Of a DNA stretch of 64,000 bases, positions 52,804-61,518 are shown piece after piece. Numbering within the stretch: position 1 is the first letter of the stretch; each line of letters begins with the position of its first letter. The stretch lies in the NCBI RefSeq assembly GCF_019336435.1, contig NZ_JAHWXQ010000001.1, positions 1,240,001 to 1,304,000 on the forward strand, read 5' to 3'. This DNA is from Pontibacter populi. GTDB taxonomy: Bacteria > Bacteroidota > Bacteroidia > Cytophagales > Hymenobacteraceae. The notes under the pieces were generated by a model that searched no databases, was not told the origin of the DNA, and saw only the letters and a program-made list of their open reading frames with translations. The position numbers were made by a program, and so were the translations under genes.

Positions 52804-54183
52804 ATGGCTAAAATAAAAACCTCCTACTTCTGCCAGAACTGCGGCGCACAATCAGCAAAATGGATTGGAAAATGCCCCGCCTGCGGCGAGTGGAACACCT
52901 ACGTGGAAGAAGTAGTGCAACGCGAAGAACTGACCCCGACCAGCATATGGAAAGTGGGCAGCAGTTCGGCACAGGTAGCAAGCAAACCAAAACCGATCGC
53001 CGATATTACATTCCAGGAGCAGCAGCGTGTAGATACTACCGACCAGGAACTGAACCGGGTATTGGGTGGCGGCATTGTGCCCGGCTCTATGGTACTGATC
53101 GGTGGCGAACCAGGCATAGGCAAATCAACGCTGATGCTGCAGATTGCACTGAGCTTACGGGGCTTGCGTGTGCTGTATGTGAGCGGTGAAGAAAGCGAGC
53201 AGCAGATAAAAATGCGTGCAGAGCGCATTGGCACTGCTACTTCTGACTGCTTTATATTAACCGAAACCGGCACCCAGAACATCTTTAAACAGATAGAACA
53301 GCTACAACCACAGGTACTTATAGTTGACTCTATTCAAACGTTGCATTCGTCATTCATTGAAGCTGGCGCGGGCAGCGTGAGTCAGGTGCGCGAGTGTACA
53401 GCAGAGCTTCTGAAGTTTGCCAAAGAAAGTGGTACGCCGGTTTTCCTGATCGGACACATCACGAAAGAAGGCAACCTGGCCGGCCCTAAAATTCTGGAGC
53501 ACATGGTAGATACTGTACTGCAGTTCGAAGGCGACCGCCACATGACTTACCGCATACTGCGCACGACTAAGAATCGTTTTGGTTCTACCTCGGAACTAGG
53601 TATTTACGAGATGATGGGTGCAGGTTTGCGCGAAGTGAGTAATCCATCGGAAATACTTATATCGCAGCGCGAAGATGCTTTCAGCGGGATTGGCATTGGC
53701 GCTACACTAGAAGGCAACAGACCACTTTTGATTGAAGTACAGAGTTTGGTAACGCCTGCTACCTACGGAACGCCGCAACGCACCAGCACTGGCTTTGATG
53801 GCAAGCGCCTGAATATGCTGCTAGCTGTGCTTGAGAAACGCGGTGGTTACAGATTAGGTGCCCAGGACGTGTTCCTGAACATTGCCGGCGGCCTTAAAGT
53901 AGAAGACCCTGCCCTGGATCTGGCAGTTTGCGCCTCTATCCTGTCATCGTTCGAAGACCTGGCCATACCCAATACGGCCTGCTTTGCCGCAGAAGTTGGC
54001 TTGGGTGGCGAAATAAGGGCTGTAAACCGTGTCGAGAACCGCATATCCGAAGCTGAAAAGTTAGGCTTTACGGACATCTACATCTCTAAATACAACAAGA
54101 AAGGACTCGACTTCAGTAAGTTTAACATTAAGGTGCACGCCTTCAGTAAACTGGAAGATGTTTTCAGTGAATTGTTTGGCTAA
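52804..54183 (+). CDS. radA: DNA repair protein RadA (Sms)
   Basis: Homologous-recombination helicase-like ATPase acting on branch migration. 459 residues, normal length. N-terminal C4 zinc finger: CQNC at 10-13 and CPAC at 24-27. RecA-like core with Walker A GGEPGIGKST at 100-109, Walker B VLIVDSIQTL, the RadA-specific TTKNRFGST near 257, and a C-terminal Lon-like domain (RLNMLLAVLEKRGGYRLGAQDVF, GGLKVEDPALDLAV). Likely monocistronic. Confidence 0.97.
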   Translation: MAKIKTSYFCQNCGAQSAKWIGKCPACGEWNTYVEEVVQREELTPTSIWKVGSSSAQVASKPKPIADITFQEQQRVDTTDQELNRVLGGGIVPGSMVLIGGEPGIGKSTLMLQIALSLRGLRVLYVSGEESEQQIKMRAERIGTATSDCFILTETGTQNIFKQIEQLQPQVLIVDSIQTLHSSFIEAGAGSVSQVRECTAELLKFAKESGTPVFLIGHITKEGNLAGPKILEHMVDTVLQFEGDRHMTYRILRTTKNRFGSTSELGIYEMMGAGLREVSNPSEILISQREDAFSGIGIGATLEGNRPLLIEVQSLVTPATYGTPQRTSTGFDGKRLNMLLAVLEKRGGYRLGAQDVFLNIAGGLKVEDPALDLAVCASILSSFEDLAIPNTACFAAEVGLGGEIRAVNRVENRISEAEKLGFTDIYISKYNKKGLDFSKFNIKVHAFSKLEDVFSELFG

Positions 54184-54271
54184 ACCTATTGCAGGAATAG
54201 AAGAGCAACTATAGCATTTCTGGTTTTGTGAAGTAATTTTAGCAGGTCCGGAATTTATAGTTAGTAAATTG

Positions 54272-54319
54272 ATGTTCAGCTACATAAATCCATTAAATTG
54301 GGTTAAAGTAGCTGAACAT
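54272..54319. promoter_or_regulatory. 12-bp inverted repeat upstream of the TlpA-like gene
   Basis: Arms ATGTTCAGCTAC (54272-54283) and GTAGCTGAACAT (54308-54319), perfect, 24 nt apart, ending 18 bp before the ATG. Position suggests an operator or 5'-UTR stem; it could also be one of the genome's palindromes. Confidence 0.45.
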
Positions 54320-54337
54320 TCTATTTTCTGACCTTTT

Positions 54338-55759
54338 ATGAAGCGAATTCAATTACTGCTGTTGCTGGCTGCGCTATTGCTGGTGAACTATACGTTTGGG
54401 CAAGGCAAAGCCATTATTACCGGCAAAATTACCAATCCGCTTTCTGACGAGATCACGGTCATCACCTATCCAAACCCGCTCATCCCGGAAGAAAAAGAAA
54501 CAACTGTAGAACTTAACGGCAATACCTTTAAACTGGAAATTCCGGTTACAGAAACTACCCTGGCCGAACTGGTGCACGATAACGAAGTAGTGCCTGTATA
54601 CCTGGAGCCCGGCTATAGTTTAACCCTGAGTTTTAACGGCGACAAGTTTCTGAAAACTATAAAGTTTGAAGGCAAAGGTGCTAACGAGAACAATTACCTG
54701 GCACAATACACCCGCCGTTTCGATGAGGTAGAAGATTACCAGGTGCTGCCCGACAACATTAAACTAGACGAAAAGGAATTTACCGAATTCCTGGACCTTC
54801 GCAAAAAAGACCAGCTCAAAAACCTGGAAAAGTATACTGCTAAAAACCCGGTTTCAGAGAAATTTAAAGCTTTTTCCCTTTCTGAGATAGCCTTTGGGTA
54901 TGCCAATGATAAAGTAACCTACCCGGCCTTGCGCCAGCGTGTAGGGGCCAGCAAAAACTATGTAGCCCCATCAGCGTCATTTTATGCTTTTCTGGATCAG
55001 CTAGACATGCAGAACGGTTTAGCGATAAGTCCGGCATATATTGCTTTTCTGCGCAACTATACGGCACACTTTACCAAAGCCGCCGGCCTTATGGAGACAG
55101 ATAAACTATACTATAAAAAGAACTATACGCTAGCTGCTGAAAAGCTACAAGGCAACGCCCGGTTACTGGCGCAAGCAAATATCCTGAAACAGTCTATCCA
55201 GAAAGGCCATATTGGTCACACCGAAGAAATGCTGCAAGACTATAAAGCCGGCAGCAAACAGCCTGATGTAGTAGCGTACCTGGAGAAGTACCTTGCAGAG
55301 AACAGCAAAAGTGCATTGGGCAGCCTGGCTCCTGACTTTAAACTAAAAAGTATAGATGGCTCAGAAGTAGCGCTCAGCGATTTTAAAGGCAAACTGGTGT
55401 ACCTGAATTTCTGGCAGGCAGGCTGCGGTTTATGTATGATAGAATTGCCACACATGCAGGCACTTACCAAGCAACTACAGGATAAAAATGTGGTGTTTGT
55501 AAATGTGGGGCTGGATGAGGATGAGGCGAAATGGCATAAGATGGTAACTACAAAGCAATTGCTGGGCACACATTTGTACCTGAAAGGCCTGGATGCAGAG
55601 CTTGTAAAACGCTACGACCTGAAAGATGTGCCCGCTTATTTCCTGATTGACGAAGAAGGACGTTTTGTAACTATAAAAGCACGCCGCCCTAGCGACCGCG
55701 AAGCTGCCAACGATATTCTGCGCCACCTGAGTCAGCAGGGACAGGCCACTAACAAATAA
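54338..55759 (+). CDS. TlpA-type thioredoxin-domain protein with N-terminal DUF4369-like region
   Basis: 473 residues. Signal peptide MKRIQLLLLLAALLLVNYTFG. Residues 25-120 are a beta-sandwich of the kind found before Bacteroidota thiol-disulfide proteins (ITGKITNPLSDEITVITYPN; EPGYSLTLSFNGDKFLKTIKF). A helical middle follows. The C-terminal thioredoxin fold starts APDFKLKSIDGSEVALSDFKG with the redox site C363-G-L-C366 (FWQAGCGLCMIELP) and cis-Pro region DVPAYFLIDEEG. Periplasmic thiol reductase/isomerase or resistance protein. A terminator follows. Confidence 0.9.
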   Translation: MKRIQLLLLLAALLLVNYTFGQGKAIITGKITNPLSDEITVITYPNPLIPEEKETTVELNGNTFKLEIPVTETTLAELVHDNEVVPVYLEPGYSLTLSFNGDKFLKTIKFEGKGANENNYLAQYTRRFDEVEDYQVLPDNIKLDEKEFTEFLDLRKKDQLKNLEKYTAKNPVSEKFKAFSLSEIAFGYANDKVTYPALRQRVGASKNYVAPSASFYAFLDQLDMQNGLAISPAYIAFLRNYTAHFTKAAGLMETDKLYYKKNYTLAAEKLQGNARLLAQANILKQSIQKGHIGHTEEMLQDYKAGSKQPDVVAYLEKYLAENSKSALGSLAPDFKLKSIDGSEVALSDFKGKLVYLNFWQAGCGLCMIELPHMQALTKQLQDKNVVFVNVGLDEDEAKWHKMVTTKQLLGTHLYLKGLDAELVKRYDLKDVPAYFLIDEEGRFVTIKARRPSDREAANDILRHLSQQGQATNK

Positions 55760-55784
55760 CCCCAAACCAACCCTAAACCCGTTC

Positions 55785-55818
55785 AACCGCCCGGTGCCTT
55801 TGGTGCCGGGCGGTTTTG
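55785..55818 (+). terminator. Terminator of the TlpA-like gene
   Basis: Stem AACCGCCCGG / CCGGGCGGTT (with inner TGCC/GGTG pairing) followed by TTTG, 26 bp after the stop. Confidence 0.8.
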
Positions 55819-55820
55819 TT

Positions 55821-56410
55821 TGAATCAGGATTTTCAGGATTGGGCTTTTATTATAGTTGGAGTTATAGTTTTATAGTTGCGGTTTTAACCCACCCCTACC
55901 CCTCCCGAGAGGGGAATTTCGGCTATAGTTATAGTTAGCTATAATTTTATAGTCTGCGTTTGTCATCCCCCTACCCCCTTCAAAGGGGGACTTTTCTTTC
56001 TTCACTAACTCACAAACTATAGTTCTATAGTTACAGACCACGAGCAGGCCAGGTTTACTTGGCCCCAAGGAACTATAGCCACGAACAAATAACCTATCTG
56101 CTTTAGCCAAGAGTAAATAAAGAGGCCATAGCTAAGGCAGTAACTATCGAACTTGATCGCAGTCTTTGGGTTGAGCGCCTTTGCTTTGTTGCGGTGCCTT
56201 TAGGCAACACGAGCAGAGCGAGGGAAGCAAGAAAGCAGCCGCGCGATGCCCGAAGGCGGGGCCTCCCGGCCGTGAGGGCACCAAAGCTAGCTTGAAACTG
56301 TAGGCAAGTAAAGCTCCCAGGATGGAAAGAATTTTGAAAGAAAAGGCTTGGTGCGGATTGTAGGAAATCAAACTATAGAACTCAGATTTCTCCCTCTGGT
56401 CGAAATGACA
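55821..56410 (-). repeat. Composite intergenic repeat, copy 3
   Basis: Read on minus: TGTCATTTCGACCAGAGG...GAGAAATCT (56410-56384), block B with CGGCCGTGAGGGCACC at 56269-56285, then a degenerate module C (GGCCAAGTAAACCTGGCC near 56060), CCCCCTTTGAAGGGGG near 55978, CCCCTCTCGGGAGGGG near 55900, and end module AATCCTGAAAATCCTGATTCA (55821-55845). Same order as copies 1 and 2. Gene-free; a 75-residue frame at 56144-56371 is not considered a gene. Confidence 0.8.
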
Positions 56411-56569
56411 ATAGAGGAATTATAACCAGTCAACTATAAACCAATAATACAACCTAAAATAACCGTTGCTTAAGCTACTGCGTACTTTAGATTCATCCCT
56501 CTGCTAAAGCATGGGTGATTTTAAAGAACCAAGTGAATACCTAAAAACAATACTTAAAAGGCAAAGCAT

Positions 56570-57754
56570 ATGGCATTAATCCACAGAAAAGACATTGAGA
56601 AATTACTTAATGTGCAGAATAACACTCAGAATGCGCTGTGCATCTCTATTTTTATACCCACTCACCGGGCCGGACACGAAACACTGAATGGAAACGACCA
56701 GATACTCTTCAAGAATAAGATAAGGGAAGCGAAAGCTTTACTCGCCCGACATGATGTGCCTGAAACAGAGATAGATGCTTACATGAAACCGGCAGAAGAC
56801 TTACTGGCAGACGGTAATTTCTGGCGCCACCAGGCAGAGGGCCTGGCTGTATTTATTACGAAAGGGTTTTCGGCACACTATACACTGCCGGTAACTATGC
56901 CGGATGTAGTGTATGTGCTGGATCAATTCTACTTTACGCCTGTTATTCCGCTACTGAGCCAGAACGGGCGTTTCTTTATACTTTGCCTGAACCGCGAAAA
57001 GATCGGATTATATGAGGCTACTCTCGACAGGATGCGTCCGATAGATATAAGCTCCTTTGTGCCGGAGTCAATGAACAAAGCGCTCAAGTTTGATATCAAA
57101 GGCAAAGATCAGGACTTTACAAACTCAACGACTACAGTAAACGGTTCTAACATTGTGCATGGGGCAGGCTCAACCAAAGGCGACGAAGAGCATGAGCGCG
57201 TGCGTGAGTTCATGATTGAAGTAGACAACAGCCTGCAGCAGATATTACACGACGAACATGTTCCGCTGGTGCTGGCAGGTGTCGATCATTACTGCAGTAT
57301 TTTTAAAGCGCATAGCAAGTACAAGAACATTGTTCCGGAAAACATTCATGTGAACGAGAATGCAGATGCTGCCAACGGGTTGCATGAAAAAGCACTTGCT
57401 GTAGTTAAGCCATTGATGCAGCAAAACCATACCGACTCGCTTTCGCGTTACGAGAACGTAGCAGGTACAGGCGTTACTTCTGAAGACATTGCAACTGTAG
57501 CAGCAGAAGCAGTGCATGGCCGCGTAGAAACGCTGTTTATTGCACCTGGCCAACCGGTTTGGGGTCGATATGATGCAAAGAATGCCGTAGCAGAGATACA
57601 TGACGAATACCACCGTGGCGATGATGACCTGGTGAACCTGGCGGCTACCAAAACCTTGGCTCAGGGCGGACGTGTATTTGTAAGCAGCTACGACGGCCTG
57701 AGTGAAGGGGCTGCAGAAGGCGGTGCCAATGTGAAAGCGCTGTTCAGGTACTAA
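56570..57754 (+). CDS. Bacterial archaeo-eukaryotic release-factor-like protein (baeRF7-type)
   Basis: 394 residues, no signal peptide. N-terminal LCISIFIPTHRAGHETLNGNDQILFKNKIREAKALL is the opening of the baeRF family; central NGRFFILCLNREKIGLYEATLDRM (eRF1 domain 2/3-like) and VPLVLAGVDHYCSIFKAHS, with C-terminal GRVETLFIAPGQPVWGRYD and ATKTLAQGGRVFVSS. These are eRF1 paralogues of bacteria thought to act at ribosomes or in nucleotide-based stress responses, but no function is settled. It has no GGQ motif, as expected. Next gene starts 107 bp further on the same strand. Confidence 0.85.
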   Translation: MALIHRKDIEKLLNVQNNTQNALCISIFIPTHRAGHETLNGNDQILFKNKIREAKALLARHDVPETEIDAYMKPAEDLLADGNFWRHQAEGLAVFITKGFSAHYTLPVTMPDVVYVLDQFYFTPVIPLLSQNGRFFILCLNREKIGLYEATLDRMRPIDISSFVPESMNKALKFDIKGKDQDFTNSTTTVNGSNIVHGAGSTKGDEEHERVREFMIEVDNSLQQILHDEHVPLVLAGVDHYCSIFKAHSKYKNIVPENIHVNENADAANGLHEKALAVVKPLMQQNHTDSLSRYENVAGTGVTSEDIATVAAEAVHGRVETLFIAPGQPVWGRYDAKNAVAEIHDEYHRGDDDLVNLAATKTLAQGGRVFVSSYDGLSEGAAEGGANVKALFRY

Positions 57755-57861
57755 CAAACTATAAATTGGGCTTTTTAAGTCCTTTACTATAACTTAGGGG
57801 CAGCCGGCAATGGTTGCCCCTAAATTTTTGGCGGATATCCCACATTATTACTTACTTCCAC

Positions 57862-58884
57862 ATGAACCCACACATCACAGACGGGCTTAACTTTTTGTCG
57901 AAGATGACGTGGAAGCGTGCGTTTAACGCAGTACAGGTGGTAAGCAGTTATTTGTATGCCAAAACAACAGGCAAAGCGGTGCACTGGGGCATGCCGGTGA
58001 GTATATCGCTGGAGCCAACTACCTCGTGTAACCTGCGCTGCCCGGAATGCCCCAGCGGCCTGCGCTCCTTTACGCGCCCCACCGGCATGCTGCAGCCCGA
58101 ACTATACCAAAGCGTTATAGATCAACTGCACAGCAAATTGCTGTATCTTATCTTTTATTTCCAGGGCGAGCCTTATCTGCACAAACAATTTCTGGAGATG
58201 GTAAGCTATGCCAGCAAAAAAGGGATTTATACAGCCACCTCTACCAACGCCCATTATTTAGATGATGAAACGGCACGCAAAACAGTAGAGTCGGGCCTGG
58301 ACAGGCTTATAGTTTCGATAGATGGCACGACACAGGAAACGTACGCTGCATATCGTATAGGCGGCAAACTGGATAAGGTGCTGGAGGGAACCCGCAACGT
58401 GGTGAAGTGGAAAAAGGCCCTGAAGTCTAAAACGCCGCATATTATGTTTCAGTACCTGGTGGTCCGGCCAAACGAGCACCAACTGGACGATGTAAAAGTG
58501 CTGGCAAAAGAACTAGGTGTAGATGAAGTTGTTTTTAAAACAGCCCAGATCTATGATTATCAGCACGGTTCTCCGCTCATCCCAACTATAGATTATTACT
58601 CGCGCTACCAAAACAATGGCAACGGCAACTATAGCATCAAAAATAAACTGCTGAACCATTGCTGGAAAATGTGGCATTCGTGCGTTATAACCTGGGATGG
58701 CCTGGTAGTGCCCTGCTGTTTTGACAAGGATGCTGAATACCGGTTCGGAGACCTGAAAGAAGAGCAATTCAGCCGGGTTTGGCGCAGCGAAAAGTATACG
58801 ACCTTCAGGCAGGCAGTGCTCCGCTCGAGGGCAGAAGTTGAAATGTGCCGTAACTGTACGGAAGGAACCAGAGTATGGGCTTAG
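57862..58884 (+). CDS. Radical SAM/SPASM domain protein
   Basis: 340 residues from the ATG at 57862 (16 codons of frame upstream lack family sequence). Radical SAM [4Fe-4S] motif C56-N-L-R-C60-P-E-C63 in EPTTSCNLRCPECPSGLRSF. A SPASM-like C-terminal set of Cys is seen in CWKMWHSCVITWDGLVVPCCFDK and CRNCTEG. Such proteins are maturases of peptides or cofactors in many bacteria; no short substrate peptide gene is seen beside this one. Widely conserved in Bacteroidota. It is followed 36 bp later by an MscS gene. Confidence 0.9.
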   Translation: MNPHITDGLNFLSKMTWKRAFNAVQVVSSYLYAKTTGKAVHWGMPVSISLEPTTSCNLRCPECPSGLRSFTRPTGMLQPELYQSVIDQLHSKLLYLIFYFQGEPYLHKQFLEMVSYASKKGIYTATSTNAHYLDDETARKTVESGLDRLIVSIDGTTQETYAAYRIGGKLDKVLEGTRNVVKWKKALKSKTPHIMFQYLVVRPNEHQLDDVKVLAKELGVDEVVFKTAQIYDYQHGSPLIPTIDYYSRYQNNGNGNYSIKNKLLNHCWKMWHSCVITWDGLVVPCCFDKDAEYRFGDLKEEQFSRVWRSEKYTTFRQAVLRSRAEVEMCRNCTEGTRVWA

Positions 58885-58920
58885 ATACCAGCGTCACCTT
58901 CTGGTAAAGACCTCTACATT

Positions 58921-59853
58921 ATGAATGACATTGACAAAGCCTTAGAACTGCTGCTCACCAAGCTGGAACTATGGGGCAGGCACCTGGTGCTCATGTTGCC
59001 TAATCTTTTCCTGGCTCTTCTTATACTCGTTATTACCTTTTATATAGCCCGCCTGATTCGTAAAGGGTTGGAGAGAGTAATTACCCGTTTTTCACATAGT
59101 CCTGCGCTCAACAACCTCATCTCTACGCTTCTGTACCTTTGTATTCTGATGGTGGGTTTCCTGCTGGTGCTGAGCGTGCTGAAACTGGATAACGTGGTGG
59201 TGTCGTTGCTGGCCGGTGTGGGTATAGTTGGTCTGGCATTGGGTTTTGCGTTTCAGGATATAGCCGCCAACTTTATTTCGGGAACTATAATTGCCGTGCA
59301 GAAACCATTTGGTGTCGGCGACATGATCGAAACCAACGACTATTTTGGCGTGATCGAACGCATCTCGCTACGGACTGTAAATATCAGGAAAGTGACTGGT
59401 GAACTGGTAATGCTGCCCAATAAGATGGTGTTTGAAAACCCGGTTACCAATTATTCTTTTCATGGCATCCGGCGCGTAGATCTGGATGCACGCGTTTCAT
59501 ACAACGAAGACCTGGAGCAGATACAACGAATAGTAATTGAGGCGCTGCAGGATGTGAAGAACCGTGTAAAGACCCGCGATGTAGAAGTGGTTTACGATGA
59601 GTTTGACGAGAGCTCGATTAACTTTAAGGCCCGTTTCTGGGTAACCTATACCCGACAGTTTGATTACGTGAGTGCCAAAAGCGATGCGATCATCCGGATT
59701 AAAAAGGCATTCGATGAGCGTGGCATTTCCATTCCGTATCCTGTCCGATCACTGGATTTTAACACCAGGCATGGCGGAGCGTTATCGGACCAGCTGGGTG
59801 CTATTAAAGTAGCCATTAAAAATAATGACAAGGCTGATAAGGAAAAGGAATAA
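58921..59853 (+). CDS. MscS-family mechanosensitive channel
   Basis: 310 residues. Membrane helices at about 22-44, 65-85 and the pore-lining third helix VSLLAGVGIVGLALGFAFQDIAANFISG near 93-120 with the Gly/Ala packing of MscS. Then the beta domain VGDMIETNDYFGVIERISLRTVNIRK. Charged C-terminal region FDERGISIPYPVRSL. Releases solutes on hypo-osmotic shock. A strong terminator follows; probably in one transcript with the radical SAM gene. Confidence 0.93.
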   Translation: MNDIDKALELLLTKLELWGRHLVLMLPNLFLALLILVITFYIARLIRKGLERVITRFSHSPALNNLISTLLYLCILMVGFLLVLSVLKLDNVVVSLLAGVGIVGLALGFAFQDIAANFISGTIIAVQKPFGVGDMIETNDYFGVIERISLRTVNIRKVTGELVMLPNKMVFENPVTNYSFHGIRRVDLDARVSYNEDLEQIQRIVIEALQDVKNRVKTRDVEVVYDEFDESSINFKARFWVTYTRQFDYVSAKSDAIIRIKKAFDERGISIPYPVRSLDFNTRHGGALSDQLGAIKVAIKNNDKADKEKE

Positions 59854-59871
59854 GCTGCAACTATAAACTAT

Positions 59872-59913
59872 AAAACAAGAGAGCCGGCTATATGTAGCCG
59901 GCTCTCTTGTTTT
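59872..59913. terminator. Strong bidirectional terminator
   Basis: Perfect 19-bp arms AAAACAAGAGAGCCGGCTA / TAGCCGGCTCTCTTGTTTT with a 4-nt loop, between the convergent stops of the MscS gene and the 112-residue protein gene, touching the latter's stop codon. Confidence 0.9.
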
Positions 59914-60251
59914 TATTTATCTCTTTTATCCAGGTTCTTACCTAAGTCCTCTACCTGTTTCAGGAAGTTGTCAACGCCGGTATCGGCATAAGGACCGTAA
60001 GAGTTGGAGATAGTCCCTTTCAGGCCGTTGCTTGTCTCCACAGCATATAATATCGACATATCGTCCGGGTTGCTTTCACCTTCGAAGCGATAAAAGTCTA
60101 CAATGCGTACCTGGTCTGGCGTAAACTCGTCCTGGTTTTCCATGGTGCATAGTTTACCTTCTCCGGATACTTTAAAATCGCACTTGTAACCATCTTTATG
60201 CAGGCGGTTGAGTACGTTTACCAAAGATCTTTCTTCTACTTTATCTTGCAT
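59913..60251 (-). CDS. Small conserved Bacteroidota protein (often mislabelled phosphoribosylpyrophosphate synthetase)
   Basis: 112 residues, cytoplasmic. Motif order LVNVLNRLHKDGYKCDFKV, then FTPDQVRIVDFYRFEGESNPDDMSILYAVETSNGLKGTISNSYGPYAD. I recognise this as a family in Bacteroidota genomes that databases often call phosphoribosylpyrophosphate synthetase, although it is far too short and lacks a PRPP loop. Function unknown. It has its own gene boundary: strong terminator on its 3' side. Confidence 0.75.
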   Translation of the reverse strand: MQDKVEERSLVNVLNRLHKDGYKCDFKVSGEGKLCTMENQDEFTPDQVRIVDFYRFEGESNPDDMSILYAVETSNGLKGTISNSYGPYADTGVDNFLKQVEDLGKNLDKRDK

Positions 60252-60395
60252 GATATTTTACGTTAAGTTAATTCCAGTTCTTACATAACAGGTTGGCTAT
60301 AGAACTATACGCAAATTGTGGCTTTGGTTATGTGCAGGACTATAAATTCTGATTGTAGAGTGGTTTTGTTGTGCTCTCAGGCAATTAGTAAAAGG

Positions 60396-60426
60396 AAAAG
60401 CGCCACCCGTTTGGGCAGCGCTTTTT
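60396..60426 (-). terminator. Terminator of the FeoB-associated-type gene
   Basis: AAAAGCGC-CA-CCC / GGG-CA-GCGCTTTT with a GTTT loop, downstream of the stop at 60454 on the minus strand. Confidence 0.7.
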
Positions 60427-60453
60427 ATAGTTTATATAGTTGCGAACTATAGT

Positions 60454-60645
60454 TTATATTTTAGGTAGTGCAGCTTGTTTTCGCCGCTCCATCTCCTGCT
60501 CTATCTTTTTAAAATCGATGCCACCACAGGCACCGCAGCTTTTGGCACAGCCTTTGGCTTTACTGCTAAACGTCCGGATCAGCATTTGAACGATGTACGC
60601 TGCAGCAGCTATAAAAAGTACGAGAATGATGATGTGCTGTATCAT
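60454..60645 (-). CDS. FeoB-associated Cys-rich membrane protein
   Basis: 63 residues. One membrane helix (about 3-24) followed by SSKAKGCAKSCGACGGIDFKKIEQEMERRKQ: four clustered Cys (C33, C37, C40 type spacing). This is the FeoB-associated small-protein pattern. Family members usually sit beside feoAB and may help iron import, but no feo gene is visible here, so it is an orphan copy. Own terminator supports it as a real gene. Confidence 0.8.
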   Translation of the reverse strand: MIQHIIILVLFIAAAAYIVQMLIRTFSSKAKGCAKSCGACGGIDFKKIEQEMERRKQAALPKI

Positions 60646-60676
60646 ATTGTTACAACTATAAGCTGGTATAAAAAGT

Positions 60677-61480
60677 TTAAGTCAGGGCCTGTTTCCAGTG
60701 TAACGCTATCGTTTTAAGCATTTCTTTATGGATGCTGCCGTTACTGGCCACAATCTCGCGTCCGAAAATATAATCGCCGCCATCCGTGAACTTAGATAGT
60801 TCCCCGCCTGCTTCCTGAACTATAACCACTCCGGCAGCTACATCCCAGGCATTCAGGTTGTACTCAAAAAAGCCTTCGAACCTGCCGGCAGCTACATAAG
60901 CCAGATCCAGGGCGGCAGAACCAATGCGGCGCACCCCGTGTGATGTTCCCATAAAAGCACCCAGTACCTGCAGGTATTGCTGTGTCAGCTCAAAATCGTA
61001 GTACGGGAAGCCGGTAGCGATCAAAGAATCTTTCAACCCTGGCGCATCCGAAACATGTATTCGTTTATCGTTCAGGTAAGCGCCATTGCCTTTGGTAGCA
61101 TAAAAGCACTCGTTGTGCATCGGGTTATAGATCACGCCCAGCACGACTTCGTCGCCTTCCATCAGACCAATGCTTACGGCAAAGTGGTGCAGGCCGTGTG
61201 TAAAGTTGGTCGTGCCATCCAGCGGGTCGATGATCCAGTTAAAAGTTTCTCCGCGTTCGGTAGCCGTTTCTTCTTCGGTTATAAAGCCGGCTTCGGGTAA
61301 CGCTTTGCGCAGGTCATCTACCAGTTGGGCTTCGGCCTGTTTATCCACATACGACACTAAGTTGTTAAAGCCTTTCATTTCTACCTTAGAGCGGTCGAAG
61401 TTCTCGGCTTCCTGCTTTATAAAGTCCCCGGCGTGGCGGGCTATCTCAATTACGCGTTGGCAAAGTTGCTGCAGATCCAT
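60677..61480 (-). CDS. suhB: Inositol-1-monophosphatase family protein
   Basis: 267 residues, Li+-sensitive phosphatase fold. Metal motif DPLDGTTNF at 85-93 preceded by WIID; EEE near 69-71 supplies acidic ligands; ITEEETATERG; C-terminal ligand region WDVAAGVVIVQEAGGEL. Inositol or related sugar phosphate phosphatase; E. coli SuhB also acts in rRNA transcription, not assumed here. Length normal. The TTATCCACA at 61341 is inside this gene. Confidence 0.92.
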   Translation of the reverse strand: MDLQQLCQRVIEIARHAGDFIKQEAENFDRSKVEMKGFNNLVSYVDKQAEAQLVDDLRKALPEAGFITEEETATERGETFNWIIDPLDGTTNFTHGLHHFAVSIGLMEGDEVVLGVIYNPMHNECFYATKGNGAYLNDKRIHVSDAPGLKDSLIATGFPYYDFELTQQYLQVLGAFMGTSHGVRRIGSAALDLAYVAAGRFEGFFEYNLNAWDVAAGVVIVQEAGGELSKFTDGGDYIFGREIVASNGSIHKEMLKTIALHWKQALT

Positions 61481-61518
61481 AGTTTATAGTTAGGTAGCAA
61501 AGCTTATAGGTACGTGTT

